A DNA stretch of 64,000 bases from Dechloromonas hankyongensis. GTDB lineage: Bacteria > Pseudomonadota > Gammaproteobacteria > Burkholderiales > Rhodocyclaceae. Both the position numbers and the translations under genes were made by a program. The stretch lies in NCBI RefSeq assembly GCF_022012295.1, contig NZ_JAKLTN010000001.1, positions 1 to 64,000 on the forward strand, given 5' to 3'. Shown here one piece after another: positions 1-7,356 of the stretch. How positions within the stretch are numbered: position 1 is the first letter of the stretch; each line of letters opens with the position of its first letter. The notes below the pieces were generated by a model. That model was not told where the DNA came from. It saw only the letters and a list, made by a program, of their open reading frames with translations, and made no database searches.

Positions 1-13
1 AGGGGGCCGAATT

Positions 14-172
14 ATGAAGATCACGGACGTCCACGTCAACAAAATTTTTGCTTTAAGTAACTACCAGGAATCAATCTGCAGAAATGCAGCGATCTACGGC
101 ACGCCACCACCAAGGACAGTTTTCTCGAGGCCAGGTCACCTTCCAGCGGACGTAGTCACCGTAATAACCTGA
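14..172 (+). pseudogene. Short ORF, possible remnant of an enolase-superfamily gene
   Basis: A 52-codon frame begins with ATG after a good ribosome-binding sequence (AGGGGG, about 7 nt upstream). Its first residues, MKITDVHVNKIFAL, resemble the opening strand of mandelate racemase/muconate lactonizing enzymes, but the frame then runs into unrelated-looking sequence and stops at 172. It could be the decayed start of such a gene or simply a chance ORF. The similarity is from memory of the family and covers only about ten residues, so the call is weak. Confidence 0.2.
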
Positions 173-221
173 CGCATTTCTTAGGCTTCAATGTTGGCCT
201 TGATCTAATAGCAGAAGACCC

Positions 222-260
222 ATAAACACGAAGCCGGCATATGCCGGCCTTCGTGTTTAT
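222..260 (-). terminator. Long palindrome downstream of amtB, probable terminator
   Basis: Two arms of 19-20 nt (ATAAACACGAAGCCGGCAT and its complement with one extra C) form a nearly perfect hairpin 40 bp beyond the amtB stop. The ends are AT-rich and give a short U-containing tail on either strand, so it could work in both directions. Confidence 0.6.
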
Positions 261-299
261 CTAGCGTCCGACAGACTTTATTATTTCCAATCAAAACCC

Positions 300-1502
300 T
301 TACCAGTTCGGCTCGCGCTCCGGCGTCGCCGTGATCTTGTGGATGCTGAGGTCGGCACCTTCGTATTCCTCTTCCTGATCGAGGCGCAGGCCGAGGGTGC
401 TCTTCAGCGCACCATAGACGATGGTGCTGCCGATCAGGGCGACGACGATGGCCATCGCGGTCATGATCAGCTGCGGCATGAAGGCGATGCCGCCGGCACC
501 GCCCAGCGCCTTGCTGCCGAAAATGCCGGCCGCGATGCCGCCCCAGGCGCCGCACAGGCCGTGCAGCGGCCAGACGCCGAGCACGTCGTCGATTTTCCAG
601 CGGTTCTGGGTCAGCGTGAACATGACTACGAACAGACCGCCGGCGACGCCGCCAACGACCAAGGCACCAATCGGGTGCATCAGATCGGAACCGGCGCAGA
701 CGGCGACCAGGCCGGCCAGCGGGCCGTTATGCAGGAAGCCCGGGTCGTTTTTGCCGAGAACCAGCGCGACCAGCGTGCCGCCGACCATGGCCATCAGCGA
801 ATTGAGAGCGACCAGGCCGGAAATCTTGTCCAGGGTCTGAGCGCTCATGACGTTGAAGCCGAACCAGCCGACGGTCAGGATCCAGGCGCCGAGCGCCAGG
901 AAGGGAATCGATGACGGCGGATGGGCGGACAGGCGGCCATCCTTGGTGTAGCGGCCGTAGCGCGCGCCGAGCAGGAGCACGGCGGGCAGGGCGATCCAGC
1001 CGCCCATGGCGTGCACGACGACGGAACCGGCGAAGTCATGGAACTCCTCGCCGAAGGTGGCCTTCAGCCAGGCCTGGATGCCGAAGGCCTGGTTCCAGGC
1101 GATGCCTTCGAAGAAGGGATAGACGAAGCCGACCAGCATGAAGGTGGCGATCAGCTGCGGGTGGAACTTGGCGCGCTCGGCGATGCCGCCGGAGATGATG
1201 GCCGGGATGGCTGCGGCGAAGGTGAGCAGGAAGAAGAACTTGGTCAGCTCGAAGCCGTTCTTGTCCATCAGCGTTTCGACGCCGGAGAAGAAATTGACGC
1301 CATAGGCGATGCTGTAGCCGACGAAGAAATAGGCGATGGTCGAGATGCCGAAATCGGTCAGGATCTTGACCAGGGCATTGACCTGGTTCTTCTTGCGGAC
1401 CGTGCCGACTTCGAGAAAGGCGAAGCCGGCATGCATTGCCAGCACCATGATGGCGCCAAGCAAAATGAACAACACGTTGCTACTGGACTGATAAGTTTCC
1501 AT
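300..1502 (-). CDS. amtB: Ammonium transporter AmtB
   Basis: The protein has 400 residues in an Amt/Rh fold of about eleven membrane segments and conducts ammonium/ammonia across the inner membrane. Recognisable family stretches are AFLEVGTVRKKN near the start, FAGSVVVHAMGG in the middle, and the pore-histidine regions DLMHPIGA and VWPLHGLCGAWGG. The ATG at 1502 is preferred over an upstream in-frame start because it follows a GGGGG ribosome site and begins right at the first helix (METYQSS). There is no cleavable leader like that of E. coli AmtB. No glnK lies next to it in this window. Upstream sit a -24/-12 promoter and NtrC-type dyads, so it should be induced by nitrogen limitation. Confidence 0.95.
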   Translation of the reverse strand: METYQSSSNVLFILLGAIMVLAMHAGFAFLEVGTVRKKNQVNALVKILTDFGISTIAYFFVGYSIAYGVNFFSGVETLMDKNGFELTKFFFLLTFAAAIPAIISGGIAERAKFHPQLIATFMLVGFVYPFFEGIAWNQAFGIQAWLKATFGEEFHDFAGSVVVHAMGGWIALPAVLLLGARYGRYTKDGRLSAHPPSSIPFLALGAWILTVGWFGFNVMSAQTLDKISGLVALNSLMAMVGGTLVALVLGKNDPGFLHNGPLAGLVAVCAGSDLMHPIGALVVGGVAGGLFVVMFTLTQNRWKIDDVLGVWPLHGLCGAWGGIAAGIFGSKALGGAGGIAFMPQLIMTAMAIVVALIGSTIVYGALKSTLGLRLDQEEEYEGADLSIHKITATPEREPNW

Positions 1503-1533
1503 GAAACCCCCGACAGAAAATGGAGAATCTGAA

Positions 1534-1549
1534 AGCAAGCACCATTCCA
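1534..1549 (-). promoter_or_regulatory. Sigma-54 (-24/-12) promoter of amtB
   Basis: On the minus strand the sequence TGGAATGGTGCTTGCT has GG and GC separated by exactly 10 bp, as in the RpoN consensus TGGCAC-N5-TTGC. It would place the transcript start about 20 nt before the amtB start codon, leaving room for the ribosome site. Confidence 0.6.
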
Positions 1550-1603
1550 GTGCATCAAAAATATTTCAAATCAGTGCGTTGCATTAGGCATTATCGGAAT
1601 ATT

Positions 1604-1620
1604 CGCACCACTTAGGTGCA
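1604..1620. promoter_or_regulatory. NtrC-type binding dyad upstream of amtB
   Basis: CGCACCACTTAGGTGCA matches the NtrC consensus TGCACC-N5-GGTGCA except for the first base. It lies about 55 bp upstream of the -24 element, a usual enhancer distance. A second GCAC-N7-GTGC dyad (1539-1553) overlaps the promoter itself and may be accidental or a lower-affinity site. Confidence 0.6.
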
Positions 1621-1659
1621 ATTTTCCTACAGCACGCTCAATCTCGGTGCGCCAATGCC

Positions 1660-2901
1660 TTATTTCGGGGCAAGCTCGGGCGGCAACAGGATCCACATCC
1701 GGCCGCTCTGTTTCATGCGCCCCGCCTGCTCGCCGGCCTCCTTGCCGAAGCCCCAGAAAAAGTCGGCGCGGACGGCCCCCTTGATCGCCCCGCCGGTATC
1801 CTGGGCCATGACCAGGCGGTTCATCGCCTGCGCCGAATTCGGCCGGGTGGTCGCCAGAAAGACCGGCGAACCGAGCGGCACCGAGCGCGGATCGATGGCG
1901 ATGCTGCGCTCGGCCGTCAGCGGCACACCCAGCGCGCCGACCGGCCCGCCGTCGCTGTTCGGCACTTCGCGGAAGAAGACATAGCTGGGATTGGCATTGA
2001 GCAGTGCATCGAGCCGCGCCGGATTGGCCCGCGCCCAGGACTGGATGCCCTGCATCGACGCCTCCTCCAGCTTCAGTTCGCCGCGCTCGACCAAGGTCTT
2101 GCCGATCGACTGGTAGGGATGGCCGTTCTGGTCGGCATAGTTAAGGCGCACCAGGCTGCCGTCAGGCAGTTTGACCCGGCCGGAGCCCTGAACCTGCAGG
2201 AAGAACAGTTCCACCGCGTCATCCACATAGAGCAGGGTCTTGCTCGGCAGGCGGTCACCCTTGGCGGCGATTTCGGCACGTGACCAATAGGGGACGACCT
2301 TGTTGCCCTCCAGCCGGCCACGCACCCGCTTGTCCTTCAATTCAGGAAAGACGGCCGACAGGTCGATGGTCAGCAGGTCGTCGGGCACGCCGCGCACCGG
2401 CTGCTCATAGCCCTTCATGCGATTGCGGCTGCCGCGCAGCAGCGGTTCGTAGTAGCCGGTGACCAGTCCATTGACCGCGCCATCGCCATTGACGATGGCG
2501 TAGGGCTTCAGGTTCTGCTCGAAGAAGCGGCGCACATCGAGGCCCGGCTTGCCGTCGGACCCTTTCGCCAGATCGCAGACGCGTTTCCAGCCGGCGCCGT
2601 TGCCCTTGCTGGCGACGCCGCGACAGGACAGCAGGAAGGCCGGCCAGGCGGCCGCCACGTCGTCTTCGCTCCAGCCGGGAAGGTCGCTCCAGGCGGCCGT
2701 CTGCAGGGAACGTGCGAAGGGCGGCGGCTGTACCGGTGTCGGCGTCACCGCCGGGCAAACGGGGCATGACGGACAGGGGGCGCACGCCGCCGGGGCGGGC
2801 GTCGCTGGCGGGGCCGAAACCGGCGGTACGCTCGAGCAGCCTGCCATCAGGGTGACAACCAGGGCGACAAATAAAAAGGCAGCGGCTTGGATTTTTCGCA
2901 T
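1660..2901 (-). CDS. mltA: Membrane-bound lytic murein transglycosylase A
   Basis: MltA cleaves the glycan strands of peptidoglycan to form 1,6-anhydro-muropeptides and is anchored to the outer membrane as a lipoprotein. The 413-residue product starts with a signal peptide ending in a lipobox (LMAGC, cysteine near residue 22), followed by a Pro/Ala/Cys-rich linker, the MltA barrel (about 110-300) and the C-terminal 3D domain with its catalytic-Asp signature DTGGAIKGAVRADFFWG. The open frame extends far upstream, but the lipoprotein signal fixes the start at 2901. The linker has an unusual run of Cys-Pro motifs (CAPCPSCPVCP). It is divergent from the DUF815 gene. Confidence 0.93.
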   Translation of the reverse strand: MRKIQAAAFLFVALVVTLMAGCSSVPPVSAPPATPAPAACAPCPSCPVCPAVTPTPVQPPPFARSLQTAAWSDLPGWSEDDVAAAWPAFLLSCRGVASKGNGAGWKRVCDLAKGSDGKPGLDVRRFFEQNLKPYAIVNGDGAVNGLVTGYYEPLLRGSRNRMKGYEQPVRGVPDDLLTIDLSAVFPELKDKRVRGRLEGNKVVPYWSRAEIAAKGDRLPSKTLLYVDDAVELFFLQVQGSGRVKLPDGSLVRLNYADQNGHPYQSIGKTLVERGELKLEEASMQGIQSWARANPARLDALLNANPSYVFFREVPNSDGGPVGALGVPLTAERSIAIDPRSVPLGSPVFLATTRPNSAQAMNRLVMAQDTGGAIKGAVRADFFWGFGKEAGEQAGRMKQSGRMWILLPPELAPK

Positions 2902-2947
2902 GGGTTTCGCTAGAGTTCTCGGTTTGCCGCGAAGTATACCTGCCACC

Positions 2948-3838
2948 ATGACCGAATCCCCGACTCTGGAACGCCTGCTGGCCCGCGCCGAGGCCGTTCT
3001 CGCCCGCTTCGAAGCCACCCTCCCCCTGCCCCCAACGCCCCCCGACTGGGCCTCCGCCATCGCCTTCCGGTGGCGCAAGAGCGGCGGCCGCGGCTGGCTA
3101 CAGGCCGTCCGCCATCCGCACCCGATCCGCCTGTCCGACCTGGAGACCATCGACGACCAGAAGGAGCGCATCACCGCCAACACCCGGCAGTTCGTCGCTG
3201 GCAAGCCGGCCAACAACGTGCTGCTCACCGGCTCGCGCGGCTCCGGCAAGTCCTCGCTGGTCAAGGCCATGCTCAACGAGTTCTCGCCCAAGGGCCTGCG
3301 CCTGATCGAGGTGGACAAGGACGACCTGATCGACCTGGCCGACATCCTCGACCTGCTCGAAGGCCGCCCGGAACGCTTCATCATCTTCTGCGACGACCTG
3401 TCCTTCGAAGCCGGCGAAACGGCCTACAAGGCGCTCAAGTCGGTGCTCGACGGCTCGGTTGCCGCACCGCCGGACAATGTGCTGATCTACGCCACGTCGA
3501 ACCGCCGCCATTTGATGCCGGAATATTTCTCGGAAAACCTCGAGACGCACAGGGTCGACGACGAAATCCGCCCCGGCGAAACGACCGAGGAAAAAGTCTC
3601 GCTGTCCGACCGCTTTGGCCTATGGATTTCCTTCTACCCGTTCAGCCAGGACGACTACCTGGCCGTCTTCCAGCACTGGGCGCGCGAACTGGGCGTTGCC
3701 GATGCAGTCATCGCCGCCAGCGAACGCGAGGCGCTGAACTGGGCCCTCGGCCGCGGTTCGCGCTCCGGCCGTACCGCCTGGCAATTCGCCAAGGAACTGG
3801 CCGGCCAGCAAAAACCGGCACGGAAGAAGCGCAAGTGA
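2948..3838 (+). CDS. DUF815-family ATPase
   Basis: This 296-residue P-loop protein belongs to the DUF815 family, an AAA-like group of unknown cellular role. A short helical N-terminus (to about 80) is followed by the nucleotide-binding core: Walker A GSRGSGKSS near residue 98 and a Walker B-like stretch FIIFCDDLSF near 145. The ATG at 2948 is 46 bp from the divergent mltA start. Its stop codon overlaps the GTG start of the Nudix-ThiE gene (GTGA), so the two are co-translated. The family's substrate is not known, and I do not assign one. Confidence 0.85.
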   Translation: MTESPTLERLLARAEAVLARFEATLPLPPTPPDWASAIAFRWRKSGGRGWLQAVRHPHPIRLSDLETIDDQKERITANTRQFVAGKPANNVLLTGSRGSGKSSLVKAMLNEFSPKGLRLIEVDKDDLIDLADILDLLEGRPERFIIFCDDLSFEAGETAYKALKSVLDGSVAAPPDNVLIYATSNRRHLMPEYFSENLETHRVDDEIRPGETTEEKVSLSDRFGLWISFYPFSQDDYLAVFQHWARELGVADAVIAASEREALNWALGRGSRSGRTAWQFAKELAGQQKPARKKRK

Positions 3839-4779
3839 GTGCTATCGTCGAAGTCGCTGCCGCCGTCATGCTGCGCGCCGACGGACAGGAATTCCTGCTC
3901 GCCCAGCGCCCGGAAGGTAAGGTGTACGCTGGCTACTGGGAATTCCCCGGCGGCAAGGTCGAACCCGGCGAAACGGTACGCGCCGCGCTGATCCGCGAGT
4001 TGCAGGAGGAGCTCGGCATTACCGTCACCGCCTGCTCTCCGTGGCTGACTCGCGTCTTCACCTACCCGCACGCCACGGTCCGCCTCAACTTCTGGCGTGC
4101 CACTGCGTGGGATGGCGAAATCGGCATCACTGCGCCACTCGAGCACTCGGCTGTCGAATGGCAGCGCATCGGCCAGCCGGCCGCCGTCGCGCCCATCCTG
4201 CCGGCCAATGATCCGATCCTGAAAGCCCTGTCGCTGCCGACCACCATGGCCATCACCAATGCCGAGGCCGAAGGCGTCGAGCGCCAGTTGGAGCGGCTGG
4301 AAGCAGCCCTGAACGGCGGCCTGCGCCTGATCCAGGTCCGCGACAAGGGCTGGCCGCCCGCCCAGCGCCTATGGTTCGCCGAGGCGGTGACCCGTCTGGC
4401 GCACAGCCACGACGCCTTGGTGGTCATCAACGAGGATGCCGACATCGCCCGCCGGGTCGGTGCCGATGGCCTGCACCTGTCGGCCGCTAGCCTGGCCGGA
4501 TTGCAGCAGCGGCCGGATTTCGCCTGGGTCGGCGCGTCCTGCCACAGCGCCGAGGAAATCACCCGTGCCGGTGAACTGGGCCTCGATTACGCGCTGCTCG
4601 GCCCGGTGCTTCCGACGCCGACCCATCCGGAAAGCGCCGGGCTGGGCTGGAACGAATTCGCCCGCCGGCGCGATGGCAACACCCTGCCGATCTTCGCCCT
4701 GGGTGGCGTGCAGAAAGAAATGCTGGACGAGGCGCAAAGCCACGGTGCCCATGGCATCGCACTGATGCGCGGCTGGTAA
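3835..4779 (+). CDS. Nudix hydrolase fused to a ThiE-like domain
   Basis: This is a 314-residue two-domain protein. Residues 1-130 are a MutT-type Nudix hydrolase with a complete Nudix box (G-x5-E-x7-REL-x-EELGI, around residues 39-61), expected to hydrolyse oxidised dGTP or a similar nucleotide. Residues 135-314 resemble thiamine-phosphate synthase (TMP-TENI barrel), with GADGLHLS, LLGPVLPTPTHP and FALGGV still visible. The usual metal-binding Asp pair is altered (NE instead of ND; no Asp after GLHLS), so real ThiE activity is doubtful. The start is a GTG overlapping the DUF815 stop. Such fusions recur in proteobacteria, which suggests the second domain has a role linked to the first, not to thiamine synthesis alone. 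Confidence 0.9.
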   Translation: MSAIVEVAAAVMLRADGQEFLLAQRPEGKVYAGYWEFPGGKVEPGETVRAALIRELQEELGITVTACSPWLTRVFTYPHATVRLNFWRATAWDGEIGITAPLEHSAVEWQRIGQPAAVAPILPANDPILKALSLPTTMAITNAEAEGVERQLERLEAALNGGLRLIQVRDKGWPPAQRLWFAEAVTRLAHSHDALVVINEDADIARRVGADGLHLSAASLAGLQQRPDFAWVGASCHSAEEITRAGELGLDYALLGPVLPTPTHPESAGLGWNEFARRRDGNTLPIFALGGVQKEMLDEAQSHGAHGIALMRGW

Positions 4780-4792
4780 TCGTCAGTTGGGG

Positions 4793-4900
4793 TTCATTCC
4801 CGCGAAAGCGGGAATTCAGGGAAATACTGGGACTGACGCTTCATTCTGAATTCCCGCCTGCGACCAAAGGAAGTCCCTGTGGGACGCGGGAATGACGGAA
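4793..4900. repeat. REP-like inverted repeat pair (BIME-like)
   Basis: Two related hairpins face each other between convergent genes. The first is a perfect stem, ATTCCCGCGAAAGCGGGAAT (4796-4815). The second uses the same stem (4850-4857 with 4886-4893) but carries a 28-nt insert that contains its own small hairpin (GTCCC-TGT-GGGAC). Both are flanked by TCA/TGA-type ends. This is the form of dispersed REP elements, which usually occur between 3' ends of genes and can protect or terminate transcripts. Copy number elsewhere in the genome cannot be seen here. Confidence 0.65.
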
Positions 4901-4914
4901 TTCAGCGGCGGAGT

Positions 4915-5130
4915 TCAGCGCTTGGGATTCGGCGTATCGGGGAAATCCATCCCCGGCGCCCCGGCTTCGTCGTCGCTGACCTTGCCTTCGATGCGGTACG
5001 AGTCGCTGGCCCAGCAGCCGAGGTCGATCTGCTTGCAGCGTTCGGAGCAGAACGGGCGCCACGGATTCTCCGGCGCCCACAGGGCATCTCCACCGCATTG
5101 CGGGCAGCGGACTTGGCGCGGTTTGGCCAT
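4915..5130 (-). CDS. yacG: DNA gyrase inhibitor / zinc protein YacG
   Basis: The 71-residue protein has the YacG zinc finger: CPQCGG near the N-terminus, then [12 protein letters not shown], giving four cysteines. The C-terminal tail is acidic and disordered. YacG of E. coli binds GyrB and inhibits gyrase. The ATG at 5130 overlaps the stop codon of zapD by one base, so it is the last gene of the coaE-zapD-yacG unit, as in most beta- and gammaproteobacteria. A longer in-frame extension upstream overlaps zapD and is not used. Confidence 0.93.
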   Translation of the reverse strand: MAKPRQVRCPQCGGDALWAPENPWRPFCSERCKQIDLGCWASDSYRIEGKVSDDEAGAPGMDFPDTPNPKR

Positions 5131-5888
5131 CAGAGATTGCAGAAGGTCAGATCGAAGGCGACATCGCGCTCGCAGCTGCGGGCCTTGATTTCGTTGGCCG
5201 GCGGCTTGGTGAAGCGGATGTTCAGGAAATATTTGTTGGCGCTGACTTCGGGAATCGCCTGCTCGTCGAGGGCGACCGAAATGCGCACCATCTGCGCCGC
5301 CGAGCCGCCGAGATTGAGCTGGAACTGGCCGACGGCGGCCGTGTAGTTCTTCGGCCGGCCGCTGGAACGCAGCAGACGCAGCACGATGGCCGCCGCATCG
5401 CGCAGCGGTAGCATCGGCTTGACCCAGCCGTCGAGCGCGTCGCGCCGGGTGTCGACCGGACGATGCAGCCACCAGTGGTAGGACGGCACATCGAATTCGC
5501 AGACCCCGCCGGGAATGGCGGCACGGCTCTTGATGCTCATCAGCCAGTCGTTTTCTCGCAGGTACTGGCCGATCTTGCCGTGCATGGCGAGCAGCGCGGC
5601 CGACGACTGTTCGATTTCGTACAGCGCGCCGGACAGCGCCTCTTCGGAAATATCGGGATTGTTGCGGAAGGCGAGCAGGGTCTGACGCTGGCGCTCGAGT
5701 TCCTGAATGAGGTCCATCTTCAGGTCGGCGCGGCTGGCGACCTCAAGAATTTCAAACAAGGCGACCAGCGCCGCGTGGTGCTCCAGCGCTCCCTCTTCTT
5801 GCGCGAAATAGGCGGCCTTTTCGAACAAATCCTCGAGACGCAGCAAGGTGCGGATGCGCTCGTTGAACGGATATTCGTAGGTAATCAC
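5130..5888 (-). CDS. zapD: Cell division protein ZapD
   Basis: ZapD (formerly DUF1342/YacF) crosslinks FtsZ filaments in the Z-ring. The 252-residue length and the features [12 protein letters not shown] at the start and SYHWWLHRP in the beta domain match the family. The N-terminal half is helical and the C-terminal half a beta-sandwich. Translation starts at a GTG. It lies 61 bp downstream of coaE in the same orientation and overlaps yacG by one base. Confidence 0.93.
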   Translation of the reverse strand: MITYEYPFNERIRTLLRLEDLFEKAAYFAQEEGALEHHAALVALFEILEVASRADLKMDLIQELERQRQTLLAFRNNPDISEEALSGALYEIEQSSAALLAMHGKIGQYLRENDWLMSIKSRAAIPGGVCEFDVPSYHWWLHRPVDTRRDALDGWVKPMLPLRDAAAIVLRLLRSSGRPKNYTAAVGQFQLNLGGSAAQMVRISVALDEQAIPEVSANKYFLNIRFTKPPANEIKARSCERDVAFDLTFCNL

Positions 5889-5949
5889 GCGAAGATTGGC
5901 CCGATAAGAGGGAAAATTTTGTTTATTCTGAGCTATTTGCAGGCAAATC

Positions 5950-6573
5950 TCAACAGCCCGCTTTAACTTTTTCGGCGGAAAGGACTAGATACTTCTGGTG
6001 CAAGGCGATTACCTGAGGATAAATGCCGGTCAAATCGCCATCGTTCAGCACAATGTCGTCGGCGACGGCCAGTCGTTGCTCGCGGCTGGCCTGGGTGGCC
6101 ATGATCGCCTCCACTTCGACCGGCGACATGCCGTTGCGCGCCACCACCCGCTCGATCTGCAGGCTTTCCGGGCAATCGACGACGAGGACGCGGTCGCAGC
6201 GCTCGCGGTAAGAGCCGGACTCGACCAGCAGCGGCACGGCGAGGATGACATAGGGCGCCGTCGCGGCCCGGCAGCGTTCGGCCGACAGTTGGCGGATCAG
6301 CGGATGCAGGATGGTTTCCAGGCCCGCCTTGGCCGACGGATCGGCAAAGACCAGCCGGCGCATGGCGGCCCTATCCATCGCCCCGTCCGGCCGCGCCACC
6401 TGCGGCCCGAAGGCGGCGACCAGCTGCGCCATGGCGGCGCCGTCCGGTCCGGTCAGTTCATGGGCGATGGCATCGGTATCGACCAGCGCCGCCCCGTGTT
6501 CGACGAACAGTCCGGCGACGGTGCTCTTGCCGCTGCCGATGCCTCCGGTCAATCCGACGACGAAGCTGCTCAC
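5950..6573 (-). CDS. coaE: Dephospho-CoA kinase
   Basis: CoaE phosphorylates the ribose 3'-OH of dephospho-CoA in the last step of CoA synthesis. The 207-residue product has the P-loop GLTGGIGSGKST at residues 8-19 and the family block DTDAIAHELTGPDG. The start is a GTG overlapping the stop of the SPOR gene by four bases. In many relatives pilD precedes coaE, but here that place is taken by a SPOR-domain gene. Two other CoA genes, coaD and coaX, are also in this window but in separate operons. Confidence 0.95.
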   Translation of the reverse strand: MSSFVVGLTGGIGSGKSTVAGLFVEHGAALVDTDAIAHELTGPDGAAMAQLVAAFGPQVARPDGAMDRAAMRRLVFADPSAKAGLETILHPLIRQLSAERCRAATAPYVILAVPLLVESGSYRERCDRVLVVDCPESLQIERVVARNGMSPVEVEAIMATQASREQRLAVADDIVLNDGDLTGIYPQVIALHQKYLVLSAEKVKAGC

Positions 6574-7352
6574 TTGCAGGCCAGCGCTTCGTTCTTCTGG
6601 ATGGCTTCGGCCACCGCGGCGATCACCGCCGGCCTCTTGGCCCCGGGGCCCTTGGCCTGCAGCGCGACGAAGGTATCCTTGCTCGGCCGCGGCCCCATCA
6701 CGGCGGAACGGACGCCCTTGGCCTTCAGTTCGGCCAGGCGCTCGTTGCCGCCTTTTTCGCTACTGAAGATACCGAGCGAAATGGCGTGCCTGCTGGTCCC
6801 GTCCTGCACGATGAAGAAGTCGGTAACCCCCAGGTCGCGCAGTTCGCCCGCCTTCTTGTCGGCCTCGGGCTTGCCGGGCAGCGACGGGATATAGACCCAC
6901 CAGCCGTTGCTTTCGCCGGCCACTATCTTGCGGCTCAGTTTGTAATCGGCAAAGCGCTTGCCCATCAGGGCGGCGATCTTGTCGGCCTCGGCGACGGTCA
7001 GTTGGCGCCAGGCCAGGCAGGCGGGCGCGTTATCGGGCTTGTCGGCAACCGTTTCCTTGACCAGTTCGGCCTTGGGCGCCGCTTCGTCGGCGGCCGACGT
7101 TGCGGCCGGCGCCGGAGCGGGGGCCGGTTCGGCCTCCGGCTTCGCCGGCGCATTTTCCGGCACTGGTTCGGCCTTGCGCGCCGGCGCCGTCGTCGAGGGC
7201 GCCTCGCCCCGCGACATGATGCGCAGACGCTCGGGGGTGATCTGCTGATCGCCCCGCCCGGCATCCGGATTGTCGGGACGTCCGAAATAGCCGGCGGTGA
7301 AGGCGTAGAACAGCAGATTGGCCAGAACGAGCAGGAAAACGAGGACTTTCAC
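6570..7352 (-). CDS. SPOR-domain membrane protein
   Basis: A 260-residue protein with one N-terminal membrane segment (VLVFLLVLANLLFYAF), a long Pro/Ala/Glu-rich periplasmic linker (about 50-115) and a C-terminal SPOR-like domain (about 135-210; KIVAGESNGWWVYIPSLP and the repeat SLGIFSSEKGGNERLAEL). SPOR domains bind denuded peptidoglycan at division sites. The start is GTG. It sits four bp after trpB2 and overlaps coaE by four bases, so it is transcribed with the coaE-zapD-yacG genes. The linkage to ZapD hints at a septal role, which is inference. Confidence 0.82.
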   Translation of the reverse strand: MKVLVFLLVLANLLFYAFTAGYFGRPDNPDAGRGDQQITPERLRIMSRGEAPSTTAPARKAEPVPENAPAKPEAEPAPAPAPAATSAADEAAPKAELVKETVADKPDNAPACLAWRQLTVAEADKIAALMGKRFADYKLSRKIVAGESNGWWVYIPSLPGKPEADKKAGELRDLGVTDFFIVQDGTSRHAISLGIFSSEKGGNERLAELKAKGVRSAVMGPRPSKDTFVALQAKGPGAKRPAVIAAVAEAIQKNEALACK

Positions 7353-7356
7353 GGGA

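Larger units (their letters stand above)
1..299. other. Mostly non-coding flank with a possible ORF remnant
   Basis: This stretch lies beyond the 3' end of amtB. It holds a short plus-strand reading frame (14-172, listed separately) and a strong palindrome (222-260) that probably terminates amtB. I see no RNA gene or repeat in the remainder, and the window edge prevents saying what lies to the left. Confidence 0.5.

Noticed and set aside
4796..4815. Hairpin read as a simple terminator of the Nudix-ThiE gene
   Set aside because: No T-run follows, and the same stem is repeated 50 bp away in a longer form, which fits a REP element better.
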